This document shows, piece by piece, positions 12,095 to 24,331 of a stretch of 64,000 nt of DNA. Every line of letters starts with the position of its first letter. The first letter of the stretch is position 1. The notes below the pieces were generated by a model. That model saw nothing but the letters and a program-made list of their open reading frames with translations. It ran no database searches and was not told the DNA's origin. This stretch comes from Acanthochlamys bracteata (taxonomy: Eukaryota > Streptophyta > Magnoliopsida > Pandanales > Velloziaceae), in the NCBI GenBank assembly GCA_019914995.1, contig CM034142.1, forward strand, positions 2,747,031-2,811,030, written 5' to 3'. The position numbers were made by a program, and so were the translations under genes.

Positions 12095-13080
12095 GCAAAA
12101 TACACTAGTGGTGGTTTCTAGAATTCTAGTTATTTTGTCATCCGTTTATGAAAACGTTACTGTTTGATTTTTGTTATTTGATGTTCATACATATTTAAAT
12201 TTGATAAACAATTTTCGTTTTACATATTATGTGAGGTTGTGTTGAATTAGAGTTAACTTTGGTCCATATAGATCGAACAGGTTATGTGCTATACGGTAGG
12301 CAACAGTCGTACATTTACAAGACAAATTGTGATAGAATTTCTAAATTTTTTCTTAGATAATTTTAGGTTGATTTATTGTATAGTTCTTAATTATTACGGT
12401 TACATCCCAACTCATCTAATCATAGCAATGAACTATACAACAAATTCATAATGACACAAACATAAATAAGCATCACCGTGGAAACCTAACAAAAGAACGA
12501 TTCATTAACAAATACCAAAAATTAAAAAAATATAAAGTAAATTCAAATTGAATCATTTGCTACTTATAACAAATAGACTGAGAAGATCTAGAGAGTGACG
12601 CTAAGAGATGAGGGTTCCAAAAGGAACGCTTTTATATGAAAGAGAGGAATGTTAATAACTATCATGTAGATGTCTACATGATTATATCCTAAGAAGAAAT
12701 ATTTATCATCTAGAGAATAATTTCTAAAAACATAGCTAGATGTTCAACAGATAATGAAAAAACTAAGGGCATGTTTCAATTGCCAACGAATCCCATTTTC
12801 TCCCTCCAATTTTATATTCAATATTTCATGTGTATCAATCACCACCCAAATTCTATTTTTATTTCCACACCAAACTCCACTTCCACCAAAATTTTATTTC
12901 AAATTCTACTTTACGTGTTTCAAATATCAATCCAAACTCTACTTTCACTCACTCCACTTCTCACATAACTTTAATTTCATGATACTCACATTCATGTGAT
13001 TGGAACACGCCTTAAACAACTAGCTAGACATTACAATCAAGCAAGATAGCACATTGGCATTTAGAATTATTCCTAGCGTG
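12095..13080. repeat. Diverged duplicated segment, copy A (carries a MITE)
   Basis: Shares order and sequence with 13,475-13,785: CACTAGTG(G)TGG..TTCTA, TTCATACATA, TTGAATTAGA, ATAGATC(G/A)AAC, GCTAGATGTTCAA, AACAACTA, ATCAAGCAAG and TTGGCATTTAGA. Relative to copy B it has about 390 bp extra near 12,300-12,690 and a MITE at 12,766-13,013. Non-coding. Confidence 0.7.
12766..13013. mobile_element. MITE with 8-9 bp target duplication (hAT- or Mutator-type)
   Basis: About 248 bp, non-coding, with ends AGGGCATGTTTCAATT and the complement of AAGGCGTGTTCCAATC (12 of 16 positions match). It is flanked by AAAAAACTA (12,757-12,765) and AAACAACTA (13,014-13,022). The related segment at 13,475-13,785 has one AAACAACTA (13,700-13,708) and no insert, which confirms the borders. 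A 9 bp duplication suggests Mutator-type and an 8 bp one hAT-type; the sequence does not settle it. Confidence 0.8.
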
Positions 13081-13474
13081 ATAAGAGTATAATTATACAC
13101 ATGTTTAATATCTTTTTGTCATAGCTTAAAGATTATATTTTAATGATTATGAGCTAATTAGAATAATTTTCATGAATACACAGGTAATGAAGAAAATTAA
13201 TTAGAATTGAGTACAAAAGCATCTAGCAACACAAGTGCCAATGATACAAATAAGAAAAGCGAAGGCATAATTGGGCTTATAGTTTGCCCAAGTAATGAAA
13301 CCAGTTCATGGTAGAAAATTCAATCTTGCTTATGTTAGCCAACACGCACACCCGCATCTCTCTAGTTCTCGTGTGAGCTCTAACTAAATAATTGTTTGGG
13401 AGATGAATCCCTCCCACGCGAGTCTCTTCAACTCTAATACTTAGCGTGATCCTGCCTTTTTTTTACTATTTAAA

Positions 13475-13785
13475 TAAATCACACTAGTGATGGATTCTAA
13501 AGTTCTAGTTAATATCACTTTTGCTTTCTAAAATCCATTTGTTTGTTTCTTCGCTTTAAATTTTCATACATAGTTGTATTATACTAAATAATCATTCATA
13601 TTATCATATATTTTATGAGATTGATTTGAATTAGAATTACTTCAGTACCTATAGATCAAACCATTTGTAAAATATTAGCTAGATGTTCAATTGATTAAGA
13701 AACAACTAAGCATCTAGGCAGACCTTACGTCATCAAGCAAGGCATAATGTTGGCATTTAGATTTATCCGCAGCGACTCCTTTTGT
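13475..13785. repeat. Diverged duplicated segment, copy B (empty MITE site)
   Basis: Partner of 12,095-13,080, without the MITE and without the ~390 bp extra block. The intact target AAACAACTA is at 13,700-13,708. Non-coding. Confidence 0.7.
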
Positions 13786-14103
13786 TTCTTAGTATTCCTG
13801 AAGGACATACTGCGGGAGTCTTATACGTCAACAAAGCTTATTACGGGAACATATCTTCTTAACTTTCCAAACTTTTCATCAAAGCAGAAGTTGCTAAGCA
13901 GAATAAGATTTTAAAACTACTAAAAAAAACCTTCTCAAAATGTAGCGAAGTTGCTAACTAGAATCAAATTTAGGAAGTGTTTGACTAAAACTAAAAAAAA
14001 GTTTGAAACACTAAATTCATGTGTTTGGCAATTGACGTAGGAAGAGTTTACTAAAAATATTTTTATCTTATTTTAAAAAATAAATAATAATAAAATTTTA
14101 GAA

Positions 14104-14200
14104 AATTTTATTATATTTTTAAAATAAAATTTAAAAATATTATAAAAAATTTTATTATATTTTTAAAATAAAATTTAAAAATATTATAAAAAATTTTATT
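14104..14200. repeat. ~44 bp AT-rich tandem repeat
   Basis: Two nearly identical units of TTTTATTATATTTTTAAAAT followed by AAAATTTAAAAATATTATAA. It sits in the subterminal part of the candidate composite element. Confidence 0.7.
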
Positions 14201-14289
14201 AAAAAAATGAAATAAAAAAATTGTATAAGCAATCCGGTCGTAGCCTTTCCAAAATAGTTAGAGGAATCTTTTTCTTCGGACTGGTATAG

Positions 14290-15260
14290 ATCTATTTTGC
14301 CTCTCCTAAGTTCACGAAATTACGATGGTTAATTTACACCTTGCTCTTTTACTCTTCTCTTTTCTTTCTCTCACTGCTCTCTCTCATTTTTCTCTCCACC
14401 CGCCAGGCAAACGCGATCCCTACAGTAGCCGCCACTCCAGCTTTCTCGATGCCGTTCTTCAGCTTTTCTTACTCCATCCTCCTTCTACCGATGCCACTCT
14501 TTAGCTTTTTCTCCTTCGGTGGCAAATCGAACTGGTGATCGCGTCTGCCGGAACCCTTAATCTTCGTGGCCGACTCGTCTTGTCGTCATTGTTTTGAGTC
14601 AATTGAAGGTACAATTTTGTTTTTTGTTGTTTTTGTTTCGTTCCTTTGTAGCTAGATTTTGGATAATTTGGTTGTGTTGATTTGAGCTTGGAGTTTAGCT
14701 TTAGATCTAAGGTTAGGAGAAATATTTGTTAGCATTAGAAAAATTTTCTTCTTTGGGCTTATTAGTTGTTCAATTGAGAGATCCGTTCGTCGCATGCTGC
14801 AAATAGAAGCTCGATTTTGGTTGTTGGGCCTAAAACTATGATTATCAGGCTTGTAATAGCTAAGATCTGTATTCGGAAGAATTCCTTAAAGTTCCTCCGT
14901 GCCTCTGCTAGCTTGTTAATTATAGATTTACATTGTTTCTCTAGTTTTGCAGGTCCAGTGTATTCGTGATGTTATGTTGATATGCTACAGCCTGACTAGA
15001 CCCAAATACCTCGCCGCCCACGAACCAGGCGTCTGCATGCCAATGGCTAGCTTCCACTACTTTCTATCAACCACCGGCATAGATGCATGTAGTTTCTCCA
15101 AATATTTTTAGCAACTTGTGCCCAACTTACCTTGCTATCTTTCAGGCGCTTAGTGCCTCCTATAAAAGACTTAGAATTATGTAGGAGAAGGAAAAGAGAA
15201 GATGAATATTAATTAGTTAATTAGTTTTGGCCCAACAACTTTTGGTAACCCTTCTTTTGC
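14290..15260 (+). other. Leader- and intron-like sequence, no identified gene
   Basis: From 14,335 to 14,610 there is pyrimidine-rich then GC-richer leader-like DNA ending in AATTGAAGGTACAATTTT, a possible 5' splice site. TTTTGCAG at about 14,943-14,950 could be its 3' splice site, followed by a short open stretch to 15,100 (CATGCCAATGGCTAGCTTCC). I do not recognise the short peptide. It may be the 5' end of the Harbinger-type element's gene or a captured exon, cut off by the gypsy fragment. Confidence 0.3.
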
Positions 15261-15269
15261 ATTGCAACA

Positions 15270-15846
15270 GTTATCCCAAACTGGTTCAGTTGCTGATTAC
15301 TAGAAGGAATTTGAAGACCTGCACACCCGACTTCCTTACGCTACAGAGCAAGACCTGGTCGGGCGATTTTGCGGCAGATTACATCGAAAGATAACACTTG
15401 AAGTTATATCTTGACAACCTACAGATTTGCAGCAAGCATATATGCTTGCTAAACTCTATGAACAGAAACAACCATTAGATTCTACTGCTACACGACAGTG
15501 GCGATCATCGCACTTTCGTTCAAGTACCTCTAGTTTTGCTGCCTCAATAAGCTCTACTGTAATGCAAGGTAGCACTTCACCTGACCCACAAGCAACTTCG
15601 ATAGTCTCTCAAGTTGGCCGGCCAAAACCTACTGGGTTAACGCCATTAGAAATCAATCATCGACGTGCCTTGGGTTTATGCCTTTATTGCGATGACAAGT
15701 ACGACCGGAACCATCGTTGTGCTGCTAGATTATATGCACTAGCTGGATTTGAAGACGATAATTCTGATGAGGACACCCCATTTGATGAGTTTGTTGAAGA
15801 TGCAACGTTGTCTTTAAGTGCTATCCATGGGCTAGTAGGACCTTAG
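15270..15846 (+). pseudogene. Gypsy gag remnant
   Basis: Begins inside the gag capsid region (about 15,272, LSQTGSVADY, then a stop). A second stop precedes 15,427, followed by an open stretch with a zinc-knuckle-like CLYCDDKYDRNHRC at 15,685-15,726 and an acidic linker. The start of gag is missing. The stop at 15,844-15,846 separates it from the protease in the same frame. Confidence 0.8.
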
Positions 15847-16125
15847 ATCATCCGTGTTGTCGGATGCATCAAGCAGCACGATGTTTTCATTCTTATTGAT
15901 TCTGGAAGCCCTCACAATTTTATTACTGAGCGCTTAGCCAAACACCTACACTTGTGCCCAGCGATAGTGAAACCTCTTAAGGTTGAGCTAACAGATGGCA
16001 GGCCTCATTCTATTGAGGTTATTTATCGACGTGTTCCAATAACGGTGCAAGGTGCTACTTTATTAGTGGATGCATACCCTTTTCCTCTCAGGGATATGGA
16101 TGTCGTTCTAGGAATTTGATGGTTC
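15847..16125 (+). pseudogene. Gypsy aspartic protease remnant
   Basis: In frame with gag. It contains the catalytic Asp-Ser-Gly at 15,898-15,906 in LIDSGSPHNF, and DMDVVLGI near 16,095. It ends at a stop at 16,117, after which the reading frame changes before the reverse transcriptase. Confidence 0.8.
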
Positions 16126-16159
16126 GGGTGACGTTACCTGCAACTGGAAACGCTCTGAT

Positions 16160-17052
16160 ATGAGATTTTCGTTGCACGGTCATGAACTTGTGCTTCAAGG
16201 GATTAGAGAAGGAGGAGTGTCACGTCTGCACAGTATATCTGACATTGGTACACTATGTTCCATCCGTATTATTGCAGCTTCGGATTCCATCCATTGCACT
16301 GAACCCATTCCAAAGGACATCAAGCAACTCCTTGGTCGGCACTCGTCCGTATTTCAGCCTCCTGTTGGTCTTCCTCCTATTCGCTCTACCGATCACCACA
16401 TTCCCCTGCTTTCCAGTTCCACCCCAGCGAATGTTAGACTATACAGGTTTACTCACATTCAGAAGGCCGAACTCGAACGCACGACGCGGGAAATGCTGGA
16501 CCAAGGCATTATCCGACCAAATTCTTCAGCCTTCTCCTCTCCAATTCTATTGTTCAAAAAGAAAGACGGCTCGTTGCGCTTTTGTGTTGATTACCGGGCC
16601 TTAAATGCCATCACTATTAAAGACAAATATCTTATCCCGGTGATCGATGAACTCCTTGACGAGTTGCATGGAGCACGATATTTCTCTAAATTGGATCTTA
16701 AGTCGGGCTACCACTAGATAAGAGTAAAGGAGTCCGTTGCATATAAGAAGGCATTTAGGACTCATGATGGTCACTACGAGTTCCTTGTGATGCCTTTTTG
16801 GCCTCACAAATGCGCCGGCTACATTCTAGTCCATTATGAATGACATTTTTCATCCATTTTTGCGCAAATTCGTCTTAGTTTTTTTCGACGATATTCTGGT
16901 TACAGTTCTTCTTGGCAAGAACACTTTCAACACTTAGAATCAGTCATCTCCATCCTGGACAAAGAGCACCTACATGTCAACTTCTCCAAGTGCCTTCTCG
17001 GACGTACAAGTGTAAACTATTTGGGACATATCGTCTCTGCAGATGGTGTAAA
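16160..17052 (+). pseudogene. Gypsy reverse transcriptase, first segment
   Basis: Open from 16,160 to a stop at 16,715-16,717. It contains the template-grip region (FCVDYRALN, SKLDLKSGYH). It then continues in frame to about 16,797, where the frame shifts, and on through FFDDIL (about 16,882) to LGHIVSADGV just before 17,052. This segment overlaps in content with the next one: the part from THDGHYEFLVMPF to LGHIVSA occurs again downstream in a diverged version. Confidence 0.85.
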
Positions 17053-17965
17053 CTTTTCGCACTCATGATGGCCACTATGAGTTTCTTGTCATGCCATTTG
17101 GATTAACAAATGCTTCTTTGACATTCCAATCACTAATGAACGAGGTGTTTCGACTATATCTTCGTAAATTTGTACTAGTATTTTTTGACGATATTTTGGT
17201 ATATAGTACTAACTTGCAGGAGCACGAAAGGCACTTAGCCATTGTTTTGGAAGTTTTACAAAAACACAAGCTTTGTGCCAATCTTTCCAAGTGCAAGTTT
17301 GGTTGTTCACAACTTGAGTACCTCGGACATATTGTTTCAGCTAGGGGGATTGTTGTAGACGAAATTAAGGTGGGTGCAATACAGGAGTGGCCAGCGCCTA
17401 AGTCAGTAACCGAGTTAAGGGGGTTCCTAGGCTTAACCGGTTGCTATCGCCGCTTTGTTCAAGGATATGGAAAACTTGCTGCTCCCTTGACTGACTTACT
17501 GAAGAAACAAGCTTTCAAGTGGACTGATGAAGCGCGAATTGTATTTGATCAATTAAAGACAACAATGTCAACCACACCAGTGTTGGTAGCACCAGATTTT
17601 TCTAAGCTATTCTCTCTGAAGACTGATGCTTCTGGCCGAGGTATTGGAGCAGTCTTGACGCAAAACAACCGACCCACTGCATACTACAGCAAGACATTGT
17701 CCACTTCAGCCCTTGGTAAGTCTACATACGAAAAAGAATTGATAGCCGTAGTACTAGCGGTGCAGAAATGGAGGCCTTATCTTTTGAGGCATCGATTTGT
17801 TATTAAAACTGACCACTTGAGTTTAAAATATTTTCTGGAGCAACATTTGCGATCTCATGAACAACACAAATGGTTGGTCACTCCTTGGATATGATTATTG
17901 CATTGAGTACAGGGCAGGAAACCATAGCACGGTTGTAGATGCTCTTTCACGAGCGCCTAGTGCCT
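17053..17965 (+). pseudogene. Gypsy reverse transcriptase (second palm segment) and RNase H
   Basis: Restarts at FRTHDGHYEFLVMPF, already present at 16,755. It is open from 17,091 to 17,894 with the FFDD box (17,181-17,192), the connection domain, and RNase H with Asp in KTDASGRG, Glu in YEKELIAV and Asp in IKTDHLSL. It is disrupted after 17,890. Confidence 0.9.
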
Positions 17966-18144
17966 AGTTAGCAGTTGTGAGCACCGTGTATGCTTCCTTC
18001 TAGGATGACCTTTATAGAGCTCAGCAAGAAGACCCTACTGTAATTGCCATGCAGGATCGTGTAGAGCTGGGAGATCAACCCGACTTTGGATTTGTTTGTG
18101 GCTTCCTGACATACTAGGGGCGACTATAGGTTCCTGCTGAACCG

Positions 18145-18837
18145 ACAGTAAGGAAGCAACTCCTTTTCGAAGCTCATAATTCTGCAATTGGTGGACATGG
18201 AGGAAGATTTTGCACCTACAAACGCCTTGCTCAACAGTTCTACTAGCCAGGGATGTCAAAAGAAGTCTAGAAATACATTTCTGCTTGTGCTACATATGCA
18301 AAAGCAGACTGCTTGCAACAAAAGGGGCTCCTTCAACCACTTCTGGTCCCTAATGAGGTATGGACCGAGATTGCAATGGATTTTATTGATGGCTTACCTC
18401 TTTCTGAAGGGAAGGATGTTATATTGGTAGTTTTAGATAGACTCACGAAATATGCACCTTTTATACCAATGAGGCATCCATATACTGCTGCCCAAGTTGC
18501 TGTAATTTCTGCAAAGGAGATAGTTTGGCTCCATGGATGTCCCTCCTCAATAGTTTCAGACCGTGATCCGATTTTCATAAGCAACTTTTGGCGAGAGTTG
18601 CACCGTCTTCAAGGAACATCTCTACATATGAGTTCGTCTTATCATCCACAATCCGACAGACAATCTGAGATCGTGAATAAGGGAGTAGAAACTTATCTTG
18701 GATGCTTTATTGGTGAGCATCCTAAACAGTGCATGCGATGGTTGCAGTGGGCCGAATATTCCTACAACACTCATACGCATTTGGCCACCTATGTCTCTCT
18801 TTTTGAAGCGGTATATGGTAGGCGACCGACCCTTTGA
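18145..18837 (+). pseudogene. Gypsy integrase core remnant
   Basis: Starts in the zinc-binding region (about 18,178; several stops; at least one zinc Cys appears lost in ACATYAKADC). It is open from 18,313 to 18,837 with the DDE catalytic residues: Asp 18,379 in MDFIDG, Asp 18,559 in VSDRDP and Glu 18,667 in DRQSEIVN. The second and third are 35 residues apart, as expected. A frameshift follows 18,835. Confidence 0.9.
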
Positions 18838-18929
18838 TTTCATTTGCCACTGGTTCAATTCGGGTGGACATCTTAGGCTCACAAATTCGGACAAGAGATG
18901 CAATTTTAAAAGACTTAAATTTCCATCTC

Positions 18930-19180
18930 TAAAGAGTACAGAGTCGAATGAAGCAAATGTATGACAAAAAACATCGTGACAAACAATACCAACCTGGAGA
19001 TCGTGTCTTTCTCAAACTACAACCGTACAGGCAAGCTTCTATTGCAGAAAGACGTAACAAAAAACTACATTACAAGTTCTATGGACCTTTTAAGGTCTTA
19101 CAAAATGTTGGATCAGTTGCATATAAGCTCAGCTCTTGTGTAGAACTAATATTGCGTGCTCAGTATTTTAGGCTCTGAAG
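18930..19180 (+). pseudogene. Gypsy integrase C-terminal (GPY/F) remnant
   Basis: In another frame from the integrase core, 18,948-19,178 encodes QPGDRVFLKLQPYRQ and YKFYGPFKVL, the GPY/F module of Ty3/gypsy integrases. It ends at a stop shortly after AYKLS. I see no chromodomain downstream. Confidence 0.8.
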
Positions 19181-19190
19181 GGTTTCTCAA

Positions 19191-22085
19191 TATTAGGCTC
19201 TATCGATGTTGCATCAAGAAGTGGTAGTTTTTCTATAATATGTAGTTTAGTTCATATGGGATTCAGATCTGCATATTGTATTTTTATTGATTTGTTCTTC
19301 ATGATTTTGGAGTGAAGTTTATTTGTTGATTGTACAAGATTTTCTCAAATCTTATGCATAGTCCCCAATGATAGGAATGAAAATTTGAAGTAGCCCATGG
19401 CTTTGCTTTGAGCATCTAGGCACAAAGTCATTGGTGTAAGCAGTTGAAACTTCAGTTATCATCATCATCAACAACAACAACAAATTCTTTTTCTTCTTGT
19501 TATTCTCTTTTGAATCTGAAACATGCATGATAACAATTTTGTCTCTTCATATTAGAAATTTTTTGTTATGTTGAGTGTGTGCTTTGTGTAGTTTTTTGGT
19601 GTGTTACATATAATTAATTTAGTGAGCTGAAACATGTGGGTAATTTAGAGCTGAAACATACTAGCTTGGATAACCTTAAACAAGTAGGCTCACTAGATAC
19701 AGTAGATACCGTATGCATCTATTTAATTTGAAACAGTGAGCTTGATTGATATTTTTATTTAGGTGCTAAACAAGCAAGCTCTGTGTTTAGGAGTTAAGAG
19801 TGAGCTTGATGGAGCTAAACAGTCAGTTGAAACAACATGCATCTGTTTGAGCTAAACAATGAGGTTTGAGCTAAACAGTGAGCTAAACATGCATCTGTTT
19901 GAGCTATCTTGATTAAATTTATTTTGTGTTGCTTCTGAAATGTTAGCTAAACTTTCTTGCCACTCATAAGCATTTTCATTTCTTAATCTTTGTTGTCTAT
20001 ATCATACAATGCAATGGAAAATCTTTATCAGGTTTTGCTTTTGGCTTACATCATACAATGCAATGATTTTTTTTTTTTTAAGTCTCTTTCAAATTCTTTC
20101 AAATTTTTTGGTTTACACCACAACCAAATTATTTGGAAGCTCACTGTTTTGGTGCAAACCGAGCTGCACTATCTTTTATTACATTGCTATGCTTATATTG
20201 TTGTTATTGCTATGCATGCTTTATGCTCATGGTGACTGCTTGTAGAGTAGTCTTCTACCTATTGGAGCTCTAAGGAAAAGAAACCAATGTCTTGTGTAAT
20301 TTTTATTTCAAAACTATCATTTTCCACTAAATATTATAGTGTGCACTGATTTTGATATCATTTCATGTAGCTTTTGACATTTCCTTTGCTTCAACTTGTA
20401 GATAGCAATTTGTAATTTTTTTAAGTCGATCTTAGCATCTTTTAAGCAGTGGTGTAACAGTGATGTCCTTGCTCTTCTTCTTCTCATCACTCACTTTTTT
20501 ATTGTTATACTCTGTTATTCTCTGCCTTCCTTTGCTTCAACTTGTACATAGCAATTTGTAATTTTTTTAAAATAGATCTTAGCATTTTTAAGCAGTGGTG
20601 TATCACTTAGCTAAAACAGTTAGCTTGAACAACCTTATGTTGGATGCTTAAATGAGCTGAAATAGTTAGCTTATACTATATACAACATGCTTGTATGAGC
20701 TGAAACAGTTGTATGTTTATGTGCTCACTGTTTTGGATGCATTGTTATGTTATATGTGCTGAAACAGTTATATGTGCTCACTATTTTGGATGCATTGCTA
20801 TGTTGATTATTAGTTTTATTGCTATGTATGCTGTATGTTTATAGGTGCTCACTCTTTTGTCTATTCAAATTGCGTTAACGATCATTTATGTAGTTTTAAA
20901 CTATACCGGACGTGAGTTTGAAATAAAAAAAGCATTGTCTAGTTTGAAATAAAGGAGCATTTTGTTAGTTGCTAGAGTGGTCACAGCTAATAGTCAAAAG
21001 TCAAGAATAACAAACTATAACAAAAGAGCAATTGTCTAGTTTAAGATATTTAGCTAACAAGAATTAGAATTAGAATTACTCTATAACAAAAGTCCATTAC
21101 ACTTGTATTTTTATACAGTTGCACTTGAATGAGAATATACTTGTATTACTATACACATTTGCATTGCATTGATAATGATATCTTTGTGATTCCTTTTTTT
21201 TTTTTTTTTGGTTGTTTAATTTGGTCTTAAAGGTTTGATTAGTTATCTTTGTTGTTGATGTCATTCCTTTTGGGGTTTAACAGAAATAAAAATAATAGAT
21301 GATTCTGTTGGGGTTTAACAAAAACATTTATCTTTCCTTTTGGAGTTCAACAGAAAATTGTTGGGATGATTTTTTTCTATTTTTTCTAATCATATGGGGA
21401 TGCTTCTGCTTGGCTGCCTTTGATAGCCAAGCAGAAGCATTTTCTTTGCCTTTAACAGAATTATTAAAACTTTTGCTGTATGAGGAACATGTATATATAA
21501 CAACATGTTACTACAGCATTCAAAATTCATATATATAACAACATTCGAACTTCATGAATATAAAACAGTATGTTACTACAGCATTTTGTTTTGGGGTTTA
21601 ACAGCATGTTACTACATGTATATATAACATTCTTTGTCTTTTTCAATACATTTCCAACATTCAAACTTATGCTGTATGAATTTCCAGCTTTACTACATGT
21701 TGTTTTCATTCAAATAGTTATAACATTTTGAATTTGGTGAGTGAAGAATCTTTATGCCGTTTCCTACATGTTGTTTCCAGCTTTATAACATTCAAATAAT
21801 TTTAAATTCATGCTGTTTTCTTAATACTACCTATTGTTTTCTTCATGCTACATGTTGTTTTCCAGCTACATGATGTTTCCTTCATGCTGTTTTCTTTATG
21901 CTATTTCCTACATTCAAATAATTATAACAGCTTTACTACATGTTGTTTCCAGCTTTGATTTGATTTGATTTGATTACTTTTATATGAATTTTGATTAGAT
22001 TAGATTTGATTTGATTTGAGTGAAGAATCCTAGGCTTAGCAATAATAATATTTGATTTCATTACTTTTATATGTTTAGATAGACT
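19191..22085. other. Non-coding region rich in short repeated phrases
   Basis: No gene. It contains ATC/AAC trinucleotide runs (19,456-19,486), many variants of GAGCTAAACAGTGAGC (19,620-19,910) and CTGAAACAGTTATATGTGCTC (20,640-20,780), TACTACATGTTGTTTCCAGC variants (21,550-21,950), and a GATTT run (21,955-22,020). It is probably the internal non-coding part of the surrounding element. Confidence 0.5.
20381..20601. repeat. 75 bp direct duplication with a ~70 bp spacer
   Basis: 20,381-20,456 and 20,527-20,601 share TTCCTTTGCTTCAACTTGTA, TAGCAATTTGTAATTTTTTT, and AGCAGTGGTGTA with few differences. Confidence 0.85.
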
Positions 22086-22089
22086 TTTC

Positions 22090-22711
22090 TAACAAAATGC
22101 CTTGAAAGAAAAAAATCCCACTTTTCAAATGGACAGAGTCTCTTAATTTGAAATTTAAAGTTTTGTGAGCAAGAGATACATAAGGGTAATAGGCCAAACA
22201 TACATTTTAATGCACGAAAGTGGCAAAATATCATACAAGTATTTAAGAAAGTCACTGATCGTGACGTTGGGCGTAAAGTATTGACAAATCATAGATTCCA
22301 TGAAAACTGATTGGTAAAATTATAAAAATTGATCTGCGGAGACTCCGACTTAGGATGGAATTTCACTCGCAAGACAATTGTTGCAGACGATGAATGGTGG
22401 GAGGAAAAAGTTAAAGTAATGCCGTTTAGCAATATTAATGCATCGATGAATTCCAACATAACAATGTGCTTTATGTATATACTATTTTTTATTCTTTTTA
22501 GGCAAATTCTGCGTTGAGAAAGTTTAAAGAAAAAGATTTATTAATGATTCGTGATCGTTACGAAGTTTTGTTCGAAAGTGTTGCTGCAACTGGCGCGCAT
22601 ACTTTCGCACCATCACAAATCAAAGTGAATTGTAAACAAACTCAAATTGTTGAGAATTTGGAAAACAGTGGAGATAGTGATGATGTCCAAGCTAACCAAA
22701 CAAATATGTAA
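22090..22711 (+). pseudogene. PIF/Harbinger ORF1: Myb/SANT-like DNA-binding protein, broken
   Basis: ORF1 proteins of PIF/Harbinger elements bind DNA and help bring the transposase to the ends. Pieces in different frames: HFNARKWQNIIQVFKKVTDR (about 22,200-22,260), then a stop; GDSDLGWNFTRKTIVADDEWWEEK (22,338-22,409), the tryptophan-rich end of the Myb/SANT-like domain; and, after a disrupted stretch, KEKDLLMIRDRYEVLFESVA, then ATGAHTFAPSQ (22,530-22,620), a conserved motif of this family. Several stops and frameshifts are present. The family assignment is from the motifs. Confidence 0.75.
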
Positions 22712-23482
22712 TCATCACCGACAACGATCTTTTTCTGCCGGACTCAGCCTCTATGTCCCAACAAAAAAAAATAGATAGCAGTAGTAGAAAGAGAAATTTC
22801 TCAACTACTGCAATAGAGGATGTTTAAGATACTGGAGCGGTACCACGTGAGAAACGCGCAGTTGTAGAGATAAGCCATTCCCGAACAATGTATAAAAGCA
22901 CTTACCAATATTTTGAAGATAGAGTACAAATATGTATATGGAATTACGCAGCATGTTTGATGAGCAAAAAGATAATCGAAGAACTTTTATAAGTTTTGTT
23001 GATGATGAAGCTTGCCTTAGTTGGTTGAATTTTCATTTCAATTATTTTGGGCTTGGCAAGCATTAAACATATTATATGCTATAATATTGTAGTAATATTT
23101 TATGTTGCAATGTTTATGTTGTATGATATTATATGTTCTCTATTGTAATATTTAGTTGTATGTTGTATATTATAATGTTATAGATAGATTATCCATTATA
23201 ATATTTATGTTATTTATTATAATATTTAATTGAATATTGTACTATTATTATATTATATATTGTATTTTATATTCTTATATTGATATATTGAAATAGTGCG
23301 AGATGTTGCTGTATTGTGTATTATATTTCAAAAATATTGCTGGAATAATGAAATTGTGTTAAACTCAATTTGTTATATTTTTAATGTTGTTGATATATAT
23401 GTTTTAATGTGATCGTTAAATTGTTCCATTTATTATGATTAAATATATTAATGATTTATTTAATTTATATATTTGTATTTAA

Positions 23483-24158
23483 ATGGATCCTTAGAGTAGT
23501 AGTAATGATGAAGAAGATCACGATAGTGAAGAAGAATTGGTAGAATCTTTTTAGAGGTAAATTAGGCAGTAAGTCGGTATTATAAAAAGATCACATTTGT
23601 ATGGGCCCGATGGGAAGGATCAGCTCATAACGCACGCATACTTACTGAAGTAACCAATACACCTGTCCTAAATTTTTCTCAGCCTTCTGGCGATAAAATT
23701 ATTTAGTAAATTCAGGCTATAAACATACCACGAGGATACATATGTCCTTATAAAGGCCGAGATGTATGATATTATTTGGAGTATATTCGTTATGCAAATA
23801 CATCTCAGATGTATTTGCATCTGAGAGGTATGAAGGAAAAGTTTAACTACATACATTTTTTGTGTAAAAAATATCATTGAGCGTAGTTTTGACGTATAGA
23901 AGGCTCGTTTTATAATATTGGGAAATACATCAAGATATTCAATAAAAGTCCAGTGTGATTGTAATTGCTACCATGATGATACACAACTATATCAGAAATA
24001 AAGGTCTTCCGGGTGATGCATTTTCTAGAGCTAAATGTGAGACTTATGTTCCATCAATAATTGAAAAATCTTCGAGTACATCTAACATTCAACCTAAACA
24101 CAATGTTGACCAACGGAATGCAGAGTGGATAGCGTGCTGTGATACAATTGCAAATTAA
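23483..24158 (+). pseudogene. PIF/Harbinger ORF2: DDE transposase remnant
   Basis: Starts with ATG at 23,483 and an acidic N-terminus (NDEEDHDSEEE). It then jumps by a large internal deletion to the nuclease region WEGSAHNARILTE (about 23,616-23,655), the PRGY..PYKGRD region (about 23,727-23,765), a decayed NVIER-like part, and the C-terminal VIATMMIHNYIRNKG (23,961-24,005). Multiple stops and frameshifts. Typical DDE_4 nuclease features can be traced, but most of the protein is missing. Confidence 0.75.
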
Positions 24159-24331
24159 ATATATAAACAGTAATTATGAATATTATGATTGTCTTTGTTA
24201 CTATATATGATTGTTAAACTATTAACTGTATTACTTTATTTTTTCATTTTTCTAATTTTATTAATTAATTAATATTTATTATTATTAAATAATAGATATT
24301 TATATATTTACAAGTAACAATATATAGTATA

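Larger units (their letters stand above)
15270..19190 (+). mobile_element. Degenerate Ty3/gypsy LTR retrotransposon, internal region only
   Basis: Order of domains is gag, protease, reverse transcriptase, RNase H, integrase, as in Ty3/gypsy (copia has integrase before RT). No LTRs, primer-binding site or polypurine tract could be recognised at either side, so it is truncated at both ends or its LTRs have decayed. There are many stops and frameshifts, and part of the RT is present twice. Confidence 0.9.
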
